The notes under the pieces: model-generated | The model's database searches: none | Told to the model about the DNA's origin: nothing | What the model saw: only the letters and a program-made list of their open reading frames with translations | Translations under genes and position numbers: made by a program | DNA from: Pedobacter chinensis | GTDB taxonomy: Bacteria > Bacteroidota > Bacteroidia > Sphingobacteriales > Sphingobacteriaceae | NCBI RefSeq assembly: GCF_003339865.1 | Contig: NZ_QPKV01000003.1 | Coordinates: forward strand, 1 to 64,000 | DNA length: 64,000 nucleotides | Reading direction: 5' to 3' | Part shown: positions 34,243 to 45,300 of the stretch, in pieces | Numbering within the stretch: position 1 is the first letter of the stretch | How the letters are laid out: each line of letters opens with the position of its first letter

Positions 34243-34257
34243 GTACGTTTTGGCATC
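34242..34257 (+). repeat. 16-bp direct repeat, right copy
   Basis: TGTACGTTTTGGCATC, identical to 22714-22729. It lies 8 nt from the 3' end of the tRNA-Arg gene. Probable boundary of the 22.7-34.2 kb island. Confidence 0.65.
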
Positions 34258-34265
34258 TTATAAAG

Positions 34266-34337
34266 TGGTCCCGACGAGAATCGAACTCATATCTAAAGTT
34301 TAGGAAACTTCTATTCTATCCGTTGAACTACGGGACC
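34266..34337 (-). tRNA. tRNA-Arg (anticodon CCT)
   Basis: On the minus strand a 72-nt cloverleaf folds: acceptor GGTCCCG/CGGGACC with discriminator A, D-arm GTTC...GAAT, anticodon loop TTCCTAA (anticodon CCT, decoding AGG) in a GAAGT/ACTTT stem, and T-arm with GTTCGATTC. CCA is not encoded. The 3' end is adjacent to the 16-bp repeat and is copied in the integrase-proximal site, so the gene is the likely integration target. Confidence 0.9.
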
Positions 34338-34743
34338 ATTACAGCTCAATTAATGAGCACAACTTATTAAAACCACTTACACCATCAAAGCAAGCAAAAT
34401 GATTTTTGAAGCTCATTGAATATGGTATGGTGGTGCAAATATAATAAAAGTTTTGAGCTGAAAAGGAGATATTTTAGGTTGCTCTGGCTTCTTTAATAAT
34501 GCAGATTTTAAATTATTTCTTATTAAAATTATTCCAAGCAAAAGCAATTTAGTTATACATTTTACTGATAAGTCACTGTATAATACCAACTTAGAAAGAA
34601 TCGATATTAGTAATAAATCAGAATAATTATTTACATTTAATAAAACAGTAAACTGTTAGCAGAAATAAATTCTCATTTATGCTCGTGTAACCATTAGATA
34701 AACATCTGGTAGAATAAAATATTCACATTAATTTAGTTTGACC
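34338..34743. other. AT-rich stretch after tRNA-Arg
   Basis: I see no gene here in about 400 bases. It should hold the tRNA promoter (minus strand) and that of the plus-strand nuclease-like gene, but no boxes stand out. Confidence 0.4.
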
Positions 34744-35241
34744 ATGATCGAGATTTCCATCACAAACGAAGACATTATTGCTGCAAAGGCTCAGGTTGCC
34801 GAATTTGAAAAAACCGATGCTGGCAGTTGGAGATATGAAGGTGTAAAGGCCTGGCGGGGAATTGTTTGCGAAATGGTTATTTCACGTTGGTTTAGTAACC
34901 ATAAAGACTTTCATGTTACCCTAGCCGCCAAAGGGCTTGATACCTCAGGTAAAATAGATGAATTTGATTTTTTGATGGATGGCAAGCGGGTAGAAGTTAA
35001 ATCAGCCACAGAATCTTATTACCAATACATCATGCCTAAAATCCATGATGTTGATGCTTATCCTAAAGACATTTATCTTGCTGCGAAATATAATGATTCA
35101 GTTGAACCAAATACCGTGTGGCTGATTGGATATATGACGCATGCACAAATAAAGAAATATCCAAAAGAGCAGGATAAAGGAGCGCCTTATTATAAAGTCC
35201 CGATCCCGGATTTTCGAGATATAACTGAATTAAAAAATTGA
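34744..35241 (+). CDS. Small PD-(D/E)XK nuclease-like protein
   Basis: The 165-residue protein (ATG 34744; a TTG two codons earlier is possible) has a compact nuclease-like core: RYEGVKAWRGIVCEMVISRWF with a glutamate helix, then IDEFDFLMDGKRVEVKSATESYY, where D and the E-V-K triplet fit the D-x(n)-E-x-K catalytic pattern. It could be a restriction-type endonuclease or a DNA-repair nuclease. No methylase is next to it. It lies between tRNA-Arg and metG, so it may be host or island-edge sequence. Confidence 0.6.
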   Translation: MIEISITNEDIIAAKAQVAEFEKTDAGSWRYEGVKAWRGIVCEMVISRWFSNHKDFHVTLAAKGLDTSGKIDEFDFLMDGKRVEVKSATESYYQYIMPKIHDVDAYPKDIYLAAKYNDSVEPNTVWLIGYMTHAQIKKYPKEQDKGAPYYKVPIPDFRDITELKN

Positions 35242-35372
35242 TTTTATGAAGTGCTTGCCAGATGCCGGGCCATTTTTCCTACAGAAGCGGCTATCGATAT
35301 TCCGGTAATGAAGATTGTTATAACGATGTAGATGCCTTTACCATTATAGTAAACACATCTACATCATTTCCG

Positions 35373-37481
35373 TTATCGGATTATACTACCCTCCTGAAAT
35401 TTTTCTGCCGGAGCTACGAAGGTCAGTTTCCCTTCAGAATTTTCGGCCATTAAAATCATTCCCTGTGATAAAATTCCTTTTATTTCGCGAGGAGCGAGGT
35501 TAACAATCATACTTACTTGTTTGCCTACAATTTCTTCTGGTTTGTAATATTCGGCGATTCCCGATACCACTGTTCTTTCATCGATTCCTGTATTTACAGT
35601 AAGCTTTAATAATTTTTTGGTTTTTTCTACTTTTTCTGCAGCAACAATCGTCGCTACACGAATATCCATCGCAGAAAAATCATCAAAATTAATATTATCT
35701 TTTGCAGGGGTAGCAATTGCAGCATCTGCTGCATTACTGGCTTTACTCTGATTTAATTTTTCAATTTGAAAATCGATCTCCGCATCTTCTATTTTTTCAA
35801 ATAATAAAGTAGCTTCTCCGATCTCATGTCCGCGTTTTAATAAATTGATGCTGCCTGCATCATCCCAATCGTGACCACCATTTTGTAGCATCTTCAATAA
35901 TTTTTCAGCCGTAAAAGGTAAAAAAGGTTCAATTAAGATTTGAATATTGGCTGCAATCTGAATGGCGATATGCAGAATGGTGCGTACACGGTCTTCATCA
36001 GTTTTAATTAGTTTCCAGGGTTCTGTTTCGGCTAAATATTTATTGCCTAAACGGGCCACATTCATCACTTCAGATAAAGCTTCTCGAAAACGATAATTCT
36101 CGATAGAAGCTGATATTTTTGCCGGATAGCCTGCCAATTCATCAATTACGGCCTGATCTACAGCTGTGATGTCCATGCAGGTTGGTACCGAACCATTAAA
36201 ATATTTATGCGTAAGCACGACCACACGGTTTACAAAATTGCCAAGAATAGCAACCAATTCGTTGTTATTTCTTGCCTGAAAATCTTTCCAGGTAAAATCA
36301 TTATCTTTTGTTTCAGGAGCGGTGGCTGTGAGCACATAACGTAAAACATCTTGTTTACCCTCAAATTCGCGTAAATATTCATTTAACCAAACAGCCCAGT
36401 TTTTCGAGGTTGAAATTTTCTGCCCTTCTAAATTCAAAAACTCATTTGCAGGAACGTTATCGGCCAGGGTATATTCACCATGTGCCATTAACATGGCAGG
36501 GAAGATGATACAGTGAAACACGATATTGTCTTTGCCAATAAAATGCACCAATTTCGTTTCGTCACTTTTCCAATATTCTTCCCAGCCACACTTATCATTT
36601 TCATAAGCACTAATGTAATACTCTTCTGCTTTTGGGTTCCAAACATCAAGCTTGGCATAATTGCAAAGTTCTTTGGTGGCAGAGATATAACCAATTGGTG
36701 CATCGAACCAAACATACAATACCTTACCTTCAGCATCACGAAGCGGTACACGAACACCCCAATCTAAATCCCGTGTCATGGCACGAGGTTGCAAACCCGC
36801 ATTCAACCAGCTTTGGCATTGGCCGTAAACATTCGGACGCCATTCTTTATGGCTTTCAATATAGGCTCTTAAGCGCTCTTCATATTGATCTAATGGTAAA
36901 AACCAGTTCTTGGTTTCTTTTAAAATCGGTTTATCGCCAGAAAGGGTCGATTTTGGATTAATCAGATCGGTGGCATTCAAAGTAGAACCACAATTCTCAC
37001 ACTGATCACCATAGGCATTTTCATTGCCACATTTTGGGCAGGTACCGGTAATGTAACGGTCTGCTAAAAATTGTTTTGCGGTTGGATCGTAATATTGTTC
37101 CGTAACTTCTTCGGTAAAAACCCCTTTATCATAAAGTGTTTTAAAGAATTCTGATGCAGTTTGATGGTGGGTTTGAGATGAGGTACGATGATAAATATCA
37201 AATGATACTCCAAATTCTTTGAAAGAATCACCAATGATTTTATGGTATTTATCTACCACTTCCTGAGGTGTAATCCCTTCACGTTTGGCCTTTAGAGTAA
37301 TAGGCACACCGTTTTCATCAGATCCACAAATAAACTTCACATCTCTTTTGTTCGATCTCAGGTAACGGGCATAAATATCAGCCGGGATGTAAACTCCAGC
37401 CAGGTGCCCAATATGTACCGGTCCATTGGTATATGGAAGTGCTGCGGTTACGGTATATCTTTTTATTTTACGATTATCCAA
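35373..37481 (-). CDS. metG: Methionyl-tRNA synthetase with a TTG start
   Basis: The 702-residue enzyme charges tRNA-Met. It shows the HIGH motif ([12 protein letters not shown]), a zinc knot [18 protein letters not shown], the KMSKS-equivalent [10 protein letters not shown], and a C-terminal tRNA-binding domain ([26 protein letters not shown]). Family-like sequence begins at [15 protein letters not shown], directly after a TTG at 37481-37479. Upstream ATG codons would give a 40-residue extension that overlaps the divergent LD-carboxypeptidase gene and does not look family-like. The TTG start is therefore preferred. Confidence 0.93.
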   Translation of the reverse strand: MDNRKIKRYTVTAALPYTNGPVHIGHLAGVYIPADIYARYLRSNKRDVKFICGSDENGVPITLKAKREGITPQEVVDKYHKIIGDSFKEFGVSFDIYHRTSSQTHHQTASEFFKTLYDKGVFTEEVTEQYYDPTAKQFLADRYITGTCPKCGNENAYGDQCENCGSTLNATDLINPKSTLSGDKPILKETKNWFLPLDQYEERLRAYIESHKEWRPNVYGQCQSWLNAGLQPRAMTRDLDWGVRVPLRDAEGKVLYVWFDAPIGYISATKELCNYAKLDVWNPKAEEYYISAYENDKCGWEEYWKSDETKLVHFIGKDNIVFHCIIFPAMLMAHGEYTLADNVPANEFLNLEGQKISTSKNWAVWLNEYLREFEGKQDVLRYVLTATAPETKDNDFTWKDFQARNNNELVAILGNFVNRVVVLTHKYFNGSVPTCMDITAVDQAVIDELAGYPAKISASIENYRFREALSEVMNVARLGNKYLAETEPWKLIKTDEDRVRTILHIAIQIAANIQILIEPFLPFTAEKLLKMLQNGGHDWDDAGSINLLKRGHEIGEATLLFEKIEDAEIDFQIEKLNQSKASNAADAAIATPAKDNINFDDFSAMDIRVATIVAAEKVEKTKKLLKLTVNTGIDERTVVSGIAEYYKPEEIVGKQVSMIVNLAPREIKGILSQGMILMAENSEGKLTFVAPAEKFQEGSIIR

Positions 37482-37521
37482 AACAATTTTTATTAATTTG
37501 GCAAAGATAAGTGTTTTAAAG
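37482..37521. promoter_or_regulatory. 40-nt divergent start region between metG and the LD-carboxypeptidase gene
   Basis: The two start codons (TTG 37481, minus; ATG 37522, plus) are only 40 nt apart. Each promoter must extend into the opposite coding region or overlap the other. No clear -7 box was assigned. Confidence 0.4.
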
Positions 37522-38421
37522 ATGATTAAGCAGCCCCCGTATTTAAAAAAAGGAGATAAGATTGCCATTGTTTGTCCGGCAAAGAAATTACCCAAGCCCA
37601 TTGATAACGCTATAACGCTTTTGAAAAGCTGGGGTTTGGAAGTGATTATAGGCGATAGCGTATACGCAAGCCACCATCAATTTGCTGGTACTGATAAATT
37701 GCGAACGAATGATATTCAGCGTTTTCTGGATGATCCATCCATTAAAGCCATTATTTGTGGGCGGGGAGGTTATGGAACCATTCGTATTATTGATGCATTG
37801 GATTTTACCGGGTTTAAGAAAAATCCAAAATGGTTTATTGGCTTTAGCGATGTGACAATTTTGCTTTCACATATCATTGCTCAAACCGAAACGCAGTGTC
37901 TTCATGCACAAATGCCTTATACTTTCGATGAATCAACCGAAGATGCACTCTCATCCTTAAAAAAAGTACTTTTTGGCGAAAAGCAAACTTATCAATACCA
38001 AAGTGAGTTTATCAATCATTCAGGTGTTGGAAGGGGAATTTTGATTGGCGGGAATTTAACTTTGCTAACGATGATTCAGGGATCAGTTTCAGAGATGGAT
38101 TTCGATGGAAAAATTCTTTTTCTGGAAGATGTGGGCGAACAGGAGTTTAGTATCGACAGAATGTTAAGAATGTTGAAACGGGCTGGGAAATTGAGAAATC
38201 TAAATGGTCTGATTATTGGTGCTTTCAACGAAATTGAAGAGGAGAAAATTTCGTTCGGACAAACAGCCGATGAGGTTATCTGGGAGATTGTAAAAGATTA
38301 TGATTACCCTGTGTGTTTTAACTTTCCTACGGGTCATATCGAAAACAATTTGAGCATGGTGTTAGGAGCCGAGGTAGAATTAATAGTAGAAAAAAACAAC
38401 GTTCAATTTAAATATTTATAA
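37522..38421 (+). CDS. LD-carboxypeptidase (peptidase family S66)
   Basis: The 299-residue cytoplasmic enzyme removes the terminal D-alanine from muramyl tetrapeptides in murein recycling. Visible are the N-terminal [17 protein letters not shown], the nucleophile loop [10 protein letters not shown] after [43 protein letters not shown] and [16 protein letters not shown], covering the catalytic Ser-Glu-His. The start M-I-K-Q-P-P at 37522 is chosen because homologous proteins begin there; the frame is open to 37426. The DoxX gene follows after one base, so the two share a transcript. Confidence 0.88.
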   Translation: MIKQPPYLKKGDKIAIVCPAKKLPKPIDNAITLLKSWGLEVIIGDSVYASHHQFAGTDKLRTNDIQRFLDDPSIKAIICGRGGYGTIRIIDALDFTGFKKNPKWFIGFSDVTILLSHIIAQTETQCLHAQMPYTFDESTEDALSSLKKVLFGEKQTYQYQSEFINHSGVGRGILIGGNLTLLTMIQGSVSEMDFDGKILFLEDVGEQEFSIDRMLRMLKRAGKLRNLNGLIIGAFNEIEEEKISFGQTADEVIWEIVKDYDYPVCFNFPTGHIENNLSMVLGAEVELIVEKNNVQFKYL

Positions 38422-38422
38422 A

Positions 38423-38830
38423 ATGGCAATTTTTGATAGTTTAAGTAAATACCGTAATACGGGTTTATTAATTCTTCGTATTGGTTTAGGGGTCATGTTC
38501 ATTATCCACGGTTTCCCAAAAATAGCTGGTGGACCAGAAGGGTGGGCTAAAATAGGTGGAAGTATGAAAGTGGTTGGAATTGATTTTTTACCTACATTCT
38601 GGGGATTTATGGCTGCTGCTACGGAAACCTTCGGCGGTTTTTTATTGATTGTTGGCTTGTTTTTCCGCCCGGCTTGCATATTATTGGTTATTACCATGAT
38701 CATCGCAAGCCTCGTTCATTTCGGCAAGGGCGATGGATTACAAGGCGCCAGTCACGCTATTGAATTGGCAATTGTGTTTTTTAGTTTGATATTTATTGGT
38801 CCGGGGAAGTACGGTGTTGAGAAGAAGTAA
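38423..38830 (+). CDS. DoxX-family membrane protein
   Basis: The 135-residue protein has four membrane helices, with the DoxX pattern LLILRIGLGVMFIIHGFPKI, ATETFGGFLLIVGLFFRPAC and IELAIVFFSLIFIGPGKYGVE. The role of DoxX proteins is not settled; a link to quinone or thiol redox is reported for some. It starts one base after the LD-carboxypeptidase stop, so translation is coupled. Nothing unusual is seen. Confidence 0.85.
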   Translation: MAIFDSLSKYRNTGLLILRIGLGVMFIIHGFPKIAGGPEGWAKIGGSMKVVGIDFLPTFWGFMAAATETFGGFLLIVGLFFRPACILLVITMIIASLVHFGKGDGLQGASHAIELAIVFFSLIFIGPGKYGVEKK

Positions 38831-38844
38831 GTAAAAAACAGTTG

Positions 38845-40406
38845 TTATTGACTATAATAACTGCTATTGAATTCCTTGTTTAACCAGGCAATACGCTTGG
38901 TTAAAAACGTCTTTAATAAGGCTGTTTCGGCAGAATAACTCCCTCCGATTTGTAGTTCACGGTATACTCTCTTCTCTAAAATATCCCACCTCTGGAAGTT
39001 TTGGTTTTGACTGAATTTTAGTTTTACAGCTAACTGATCCACTAAAGAAGGCAGCGTTTCAATTCTTGCTTTACGAAGATTCCATCTTTCTTTGATCTTG
39101 CTTCGAAAACTTGGTAAGGTCATTAAACGACTAAACCAGTTGTTTGTGGCATATCTAAGCGCAAAATTATAAGCGAGAGTATTTACCACATCCCCTACAT
39201 TAGTATCATTGTTTGCAGCGATGTCGAAATCCCAAATTGGCCCCGTGTACAACTTGTCATCATCATATTTTTTATACATATAAATACTCCAAAACAGATC
39301 AGGGTTGGCCAATATTTCATTGATTAGATAAAAGTCAATTATTGAGTTTACATCCAGTAGCTGCTGATAGCGTAATTCCATATCTTGAACATTTTGTACG
39401 GATATTACATTTTCGAATTTCTGATAATGAGACTTTATATAAGCAATTTGTTCAGAGGTAATCTCTTTCTCATCAGGATATTTAATGGCTATATTAACAT
39501 CAAAACCAGTTTTAAAAATTATTGGATCATTTTGATTATATCCCGTAACCTCTAGTAAATATCCTCCAATGCCATTCATCGGCATTTTAGGTGGAACCAC
39601 ATCTACCTTATCTTTACCTTCAGCAATAGATGCTGTTAACAGATAGTTACCAATACAACTACCATTAAGAAAAAGATCTATATATCTCGATTGCGGCGTA
39701 AAGGCCATCTCAAACATCCTGCTGACTTCGAAAGCAAGTTCATTTCGCAAAAGCGATTTATCAGCATAATTGGCTAATAATACCAAGGTTTTACTAGAAG
39801 GCATTCCCAGTAAGGATTCGCTTTTATTCAGTTTCAGGCGATACGGCTTCTTATCCATGAGCCAAGTAGAATTACCACGGCCTCTTAATTTGGCAGGCGA
39901 ATTTAAAAGCACTTCTCCAGATAAGCCTTTTACCATTTTCAGCTGTGCTGTGATATAAGTATCTTTACTTGTTACTGGGACATCGTTTGTGGATAAACAT
40001 AGAACCGGTAGTCCAGTATCAACAATGTTAACAACATAATTTTTAACTTGATTTTGTTCAGATATTAAAGTTACCCGAAGCGATTGGGTATAATCATGAA
40101 TATCTACTCCACTTTTTTGTATCTGACCATTTATAGAAAGTGCTCCATCTTTTACTTCGAAGTTGGCAATTAAACTGGTTAATTTTGTTTCTGGAAATAC
40201 TCTTATAAAAATAGTGTTACCTTCAATAATTCCTTTTACATCTGAACAATTCCTGCATTCTTATCAAGCTTGAAACCAAAAGATGTTAAGGACACGGACT
40301 TTTCAATTTCTGGAGATAAGCTCATCGTAGTTTTATTCTTACTGCATCCGCCAATAAACAACAACAAAATTATAGCGACATGTATTATTTTGAAGGGTCG
40401 TAACAT
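38845..40406 (-). pseudogene. CotH-kinase-family lipoprotein, frameshifted near its N-terminus
   Basis: The gene starts at ATG 40406 with a lipoprotein signal (IILLLFIGGCSKN) and about 50 residues, then meets TAA. In the next frame, from about 40250, it continues without break: NCSDVKGIIEGNTIFIRVFPETKL..., an Ig-like region, then the CotH domain with RGRGNSTWLMDKKPYRLKL and GPIWDFDIAAN. CotH-like kinases phosphorylate secreted proteins; Bacteroidota homologues are surface lipoproteins. Total length 1562 nt equals 521 codons minus one base. One extra A in a short run near 40250 would restore the gene. A sequencing error or a recent mutation are both possible. The function is otherwise expected to be intact. 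Confidence 0.75.
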
Positions 40407-40570
40407 CTATATACAAATAATTGATCCAGGAAAAAGCACTAAGTTACTTTTTGACTAAAATAAGAACAGTTTATAAAAGCGTAATGATTATTATTATAAA
40501 ACCAGAGATATTGTATCATAAGTCTTTCAGCTTCCCGATTCATTAAATTCTAAATAGCTTGGCTTAATTA

Positions 40571-40605
40571 AAAAGGCAATTTTCGATATGAAAATTGCCT
40601 TTTTT
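40571..40605. terminator. Bidirectional terminator
   Basis: AAAAGGCAATTTTC-5 nt-GAAAATTGCCTTTTTT, a near-perfect stem with T-runs on both strands, between the converging end of the susD gene (40712) and the upstream side of the CotH gene. It ends the 42-45 kb susCD transcript. Confidence 0.8.
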
Positions 40606-40711
40606 ATGCTTCCCTTAATCTAAAAAGTGACGTTAAAAATTTAATTCTGTTTTTGAGTCATCATCTAGATGTATGTTACAGCCTCTTCTTAATTTTAATA
40701 ATTAATTAAGA

Positions 40712-42343
40712 TTAATAAGAAGGATTTTGCTGTCCAGCTAAAACCGGATTAGCCTGAGTTTCAACTGTCGGTATTGGCCAAATAAATCTAAAACTGGTAG
40801 CCGCTCCATCATAAGGAATAGCCGCAATAGATCTTGGCCCCGTATAACCTGCTGCTGCATTATATGCTGTAAAAGCTATTGTTGAGCTAGTTTTTGCAGG
40901 AATACCATTTGGACCATATAAATTTTCTTTGGCTAAGCGGTGAATATCCATCCAACGTTTACCCTCACCTAAAAATTCTATTCTGCGCTCATTGATGATT
41001 GCCTGAATTAAATTTGTCTCTGTTGGAAAGCTTGCTGCAGTATATCTGTCGGCAATAGCTACTGATCTATTTCTAACTGCATTTAATAAGGCTAAAGACT
41101 GAACTGCATTCCCAGTTCTAGCATAAGCTTCAGAAACATTTAACAATACCTCTGCATATCTAATAATTGGATTGGCATCTGTCCAAGTTGCAGGATCTTT
41201 ATATTTAGAACTAAAATAGTATTTAGCGGCAACACCTGTTGCGGCATCGGTGGTTGCCAATAGCGATCGACGTAAATCAGTCGCTATCCAAGATGGATCA
41301 TTCCAAATAATAGGAGATATCACAACTAAAGCTCTTCCTGGTGCCTTTGAGTACATTGTACTTAGCGAACCGTTTGTACCTGCATTACGAATGGTTGAGT
41401 TTTCAATGGAGAAGATTGATTCTGTATTTCCATAATTGGCACCAACACTCGCAAATGGCCCATCGGGTGTAGCCGTTAAAGCATAACCACCAAGTGCTGC
41501 AGGTGCAGTAAAGGTTGTAGTCAAGGCAGATGTACCCAACTTAGCACCTTCTGTAATCACACCAGAATAATCACCCATATTTAATTTTACACGTGTTTTT
41601 AAGGCAACTGCGGCACCCTTTGTAGCTCTCGTAATTCTAAGCGAGGCGCTGCTTTGTGCGGCAAGATTGGCCTCTGCGAAATCAAGATCTGAAAGGATTA
41701 GGTCATAACCTTGTTTAACAGTGCTTCGACCATCATTTTTATACTGGTCTACCAATTCTGGTGTATTAATTCCAACAGTTCTGAGCACTACGCCCTGATG
41801 TGTTGCCCCTGTAGTATGGTTATATGGACGGGCAAAATGAATCAGTAATTCATGATAGCTTAATGCTCTTAAAAAACGGCATTCTGCTTCACCTGCAATA
41901 GCAACATCTGCTGTTATGGTACCTGCAGCCGCAGCTTGTTTTAGCTTTTCCATTACAACATTAGCACGGTTGATGGTTGCGTATAAGCTAGTCCATAATG
42001 CAGTGTTATTTGCGGTGGTCGCATCATAACTGTTTTCATACGTAACCAGGAAAAATGAAGGAATCGCCATCATGTCTTCCCCCCTCATATCTCCTTGAAT
42101 AGTGTTTGCTGCACCAAACGGATAACCACGGTTAGCCCCATCAGTGTATGGGCTTGACTGTGCTGCACTGTATACACCAGTAATTGCTAAAGCTGCACGT
42201 TGAGGATTCGAATAAGCATCATCCTCTGCAAAAGTATTATCAGGTACAATTTCTGTATATTTTTTGCAAGATCCTGCAAATAACATCAAGCCTAATAAAG
42301 GTAGTACCCAGGCTTTTTTATTTCTAAAATATCTATTTTTCAT
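40712..42343 (-). CDS. SusD/RagB-family lipoprotein
   Basis: The 543-residue protein has a lipoprotein signal (WVLPLLGLMLFAGSCKKYTEIVP) and SusD features: NTFAEDDAYSNPQRAALAITGVYSAAQ, the AECRFLRALSYHELLIHFARPYN helix of the TPR core, and INERRIEFLGEGKRWMDIHRLA near the C-terminus. It binds the substrate for the SusC channel encoded just upstream (19-nt gap). A terminator follows. No glycan-degrading genes are nearby, so the ligand cannot be named. Confidence 0.9.
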   Translation of the reverse strand: MKNRYFRNKKAWVLPLLGLMLFAGSCKKYTEIVPDNTFAEDDAYSNPQRAALAITGVYSAAQSSPYTDGANRGYPFGAANTIQGDMRGEDMMAIPSFFLVTYENSYDATTANNTALWTSLYATINRANVVMEKLKQAAAAGTITADVAIAGEAECRFLRALSYHELLIHFARPYNHTTGATHQGVVLRTVGINTPELVDQYKNDGRSTVKQGYDLILSDLDFAEANLAAQSSASLRITRATKGAAVALKTRVKLNMGDYSGVITEGAKLGTSALTTTFTAPAALGGYALTATPDGPFASVGANYGNTESIFSIENSTIRNAGTNGSLSTMYSKAPGRALVVISPIIWNDPSWIATDLRRSLLATTDAATGVAAKYYFSSKYKDPATWTDANPIIRYAEVLLNVSEAYARTGNAVQSLALLNAVRNRSVAIADRYTAASFPTETNLIQAIINERRIEFLGEGKRWMDIHRLAKENLYGPNGIPAKTSSTIAFTAYNAAAGYTGPRSIAAIPYDGAATSFRFIWPIPTVETQANPVLAGQQNPSY

Positions 42344-42362
42344 TATTAATGTCTTTATTCAG

Positions 42363-45300
42363 TTAAAATCTTACGTTAGCTCCAAATGTAAAAGTACGTT
42401 GCTGAGGATTTCCATTAAAGTCTACACCAGCACCAGTAGTATTTGTTTCAGGATCAAGACCTTTATAGCCTGTAATTACAAAAAGATTTTGTGCAGAAGC
42501 ATATAATCTAATTCCACTTACTTTTAACTTATTAGTAAAATTTACAGGAACGTTATATCCGAATGCTACATTATCTAACCTTAAGAATTTACCATCCTCA
42601 AGGAAACGTGTTGTAGCATCACCATCTCTGTTAATGAATGTAGATCTTCCAAACCATTGTCTTGGTGTGACACCATCACCTGGATTTGAAGGACTTACCC
42701 ATCTTCCTAAAATTTCAGCACCGTTATTTACAAAGTTTTGATTTAACTGATCAACTCTCGTTCTGTTATAAATTTTATTTCCGCCTTGGAATCTTAAAAA
42801 TACATTTAAGTCGAATGCTTTATAAGTAAAAGTATTGTTAAATCCTCCAAACCATTTGGGCAATGAGCTACCTAAAACTTTCTTATCTGTTGTTGCAGAT
42901 AATGTAGCAGTAGCACCTGTTGCGCTCGGGTTAGCTGGATCATAAACATTATAAGTTTGATTGGTTACATTACCCTGAATAATTTGACCATTACCTTTTA
43001 CATATAAAGGATTACCATTAGCTGGATTTACGCCAGCATACTCATAACCATAGAAAGAATTTAACGATTCGCCAACCCGAATAATGTTATAGGTACTAAT
43101 TTGATCCTGACCTTCTCTTAAAGAGCCTACCACGTTCTTTTGCGTAGTAAAGGTTAAGTTGGCTGTGTAGGTAAAATCTTTTGCTTTAACAATATCGCCA
43201 CCAAGAGAAAACTCAAAACCTGAGTTAACAATATTACCAATATTCTGTGTAATGGTGTTAGATGGAACACCTAAAGAAGGTGCAGTTGGTGCATTTTGAA
43301 CCAAGCCATCAGTGTTTTGTCTAAAATAATCAGCAGTAAAGTTGATACGACTATCAAACAAACTTAACTCCAATCCAAAATCAGTTTTCTTTTGTGATTC
43401 CCATTGAAGGTTATAGTTACCAATGTTGCTGAAACCAATACCTGGTTGTGCTCCGTAAACCGCAGCATTATACTGCCCCAAGTACCTAAAATTACCAATG
43501 TTTACGTTACCTACTTCAGCGTAAGATCCTCGAATACGAAAATCAGAAACGAAATTTAAATCAGATGAACCTTTAAAGAATGGCTCCTCAGAAATACGAT
43601 ATGCTGCTGATACACCTGGGAAATAACCTACACGATTTGCCGTAGGAAGATTTGAGTTTTTATCTGACCGAATAGATCCGCCAATATAATACCTGTTTTT
43701 ATAATTATAGTTAACACGTGCAAGATAAGATTCCAAAGCTGTTCTTGCTAAACCTCCAAATGCAGTAGGTGTTACGAAGGTACCACTTACAATGTTCTGA
43801 TTCCAATAAATATCTGTTAAGTTAGAAATAGACGCCTGATAAAATGACGATCTATCATTTTGAAACTCTTGAACCAATGTTACACTTAAATTATGTACAT
43901 CTGCAAAGCTTTTGTTATATGATAGGACATTCTGAAGATCTAACCTGATACTTGGACTATATGCTTGAGACATACTACCATTACTACTTACACCATCACC
44001 AGCACGGGGATCAGTATAAATAAAATCATCAACATTTTGATTATCGATACCAACTTGGGTTCTAAACTTTAACCCGTCAAAAAGATTAACTTCTGCATAA
44101 GCAGTAGCCAATAAACGATAAGTTTGAGATCTTCTGATGTTATTGTCCAACACAAAACGTTGATTACCAATATTATCGGAAATTGTGATCAAGTTAGCTC
44201 CTCTTCCCAAAGCGGTTCTATTTGGAGCAATGTTATAACCAGTTGGATTTGTTTCATCATAAACTGGAACATTAGGCAACATACGTAAACCTCCAAAAAT
44301 GTTTCCAGATAACGTATTACTACCAGTTTGGGGGCCTTTATTATCCTGATAAGTAAATCCTGAAGTTAGACCAAAACTGAATACCTTATTTACTTTTTGA
44401 TCAAAATTTGCTTTCAGTGAATATCTTTTTAAAGAGTTTGCAATAATAACACCTTCCTGATCACTGTATCCTAATGAGAAGTAGTATTTAGCTTTTTCAT
44501 TACCTCCAGAAGCAGAAACATTGTGATTCTGTTGGGCAGCCGTCCTGAAAAGATAATCCTGCCAATCAGTATCTACAATGCCGCCATTTCCATCTGGCAT
44601 AGGAAAAGCTTGAGGCGCATTTCCTGCAGCAACTAATCGTTCATTTGCAACTTCTATAAACTGTTCAGCATTTAATTGGTCATATCTTTTGGAAACTTTA
44701 CCTATTGCATAATATCCATCATAAGTAAAAGTAGCTTGACCTGCTTTACCTTTTTTAGTGGTAATTAAAATTACCCCCCCAGCAGCTCTTGAGCCATAAA
44801 TCGCAGTTGAAGCTCCATCTTTTAAAACTTCAAATGATTCAATATCATTTGGATTAATATCTGCTAATGCATTAGATGACGTGAATCCACCAACATCTCC
44901 GGAAAAAATCGGCACTCCGTCTACAACATAAAGAGGACCTTGACCCGATGTAATTGTATTCGTACCACGGATACGCACTTGAGCAGGTTGGCCTAACAAA
45001 CCGTTAGCAGTAATTACCTGTACTCCTGGAGCTCTTCCTGCTAATGCTTTATCAAAAGAAGGAATAGATCGATTTGTAAATTCTTCAGGAGAAATACTTG
45101 CTTGTGAGCCTGTTACATCTTTTCTACTTACCGATCCATAGCCCACAACTACAACATCCGAAAGTGTTTTAGAATCACCAGATAATACAACATTAATTAC
45201 ATTTCCAGATCCTATTGATCTTGTTTGAGGTAAAAAACCAATGTAAGAAAATTCTAAGGCCGTTGCTTGAGAATTTACTCTTAGTGAGTATTTACCATCT

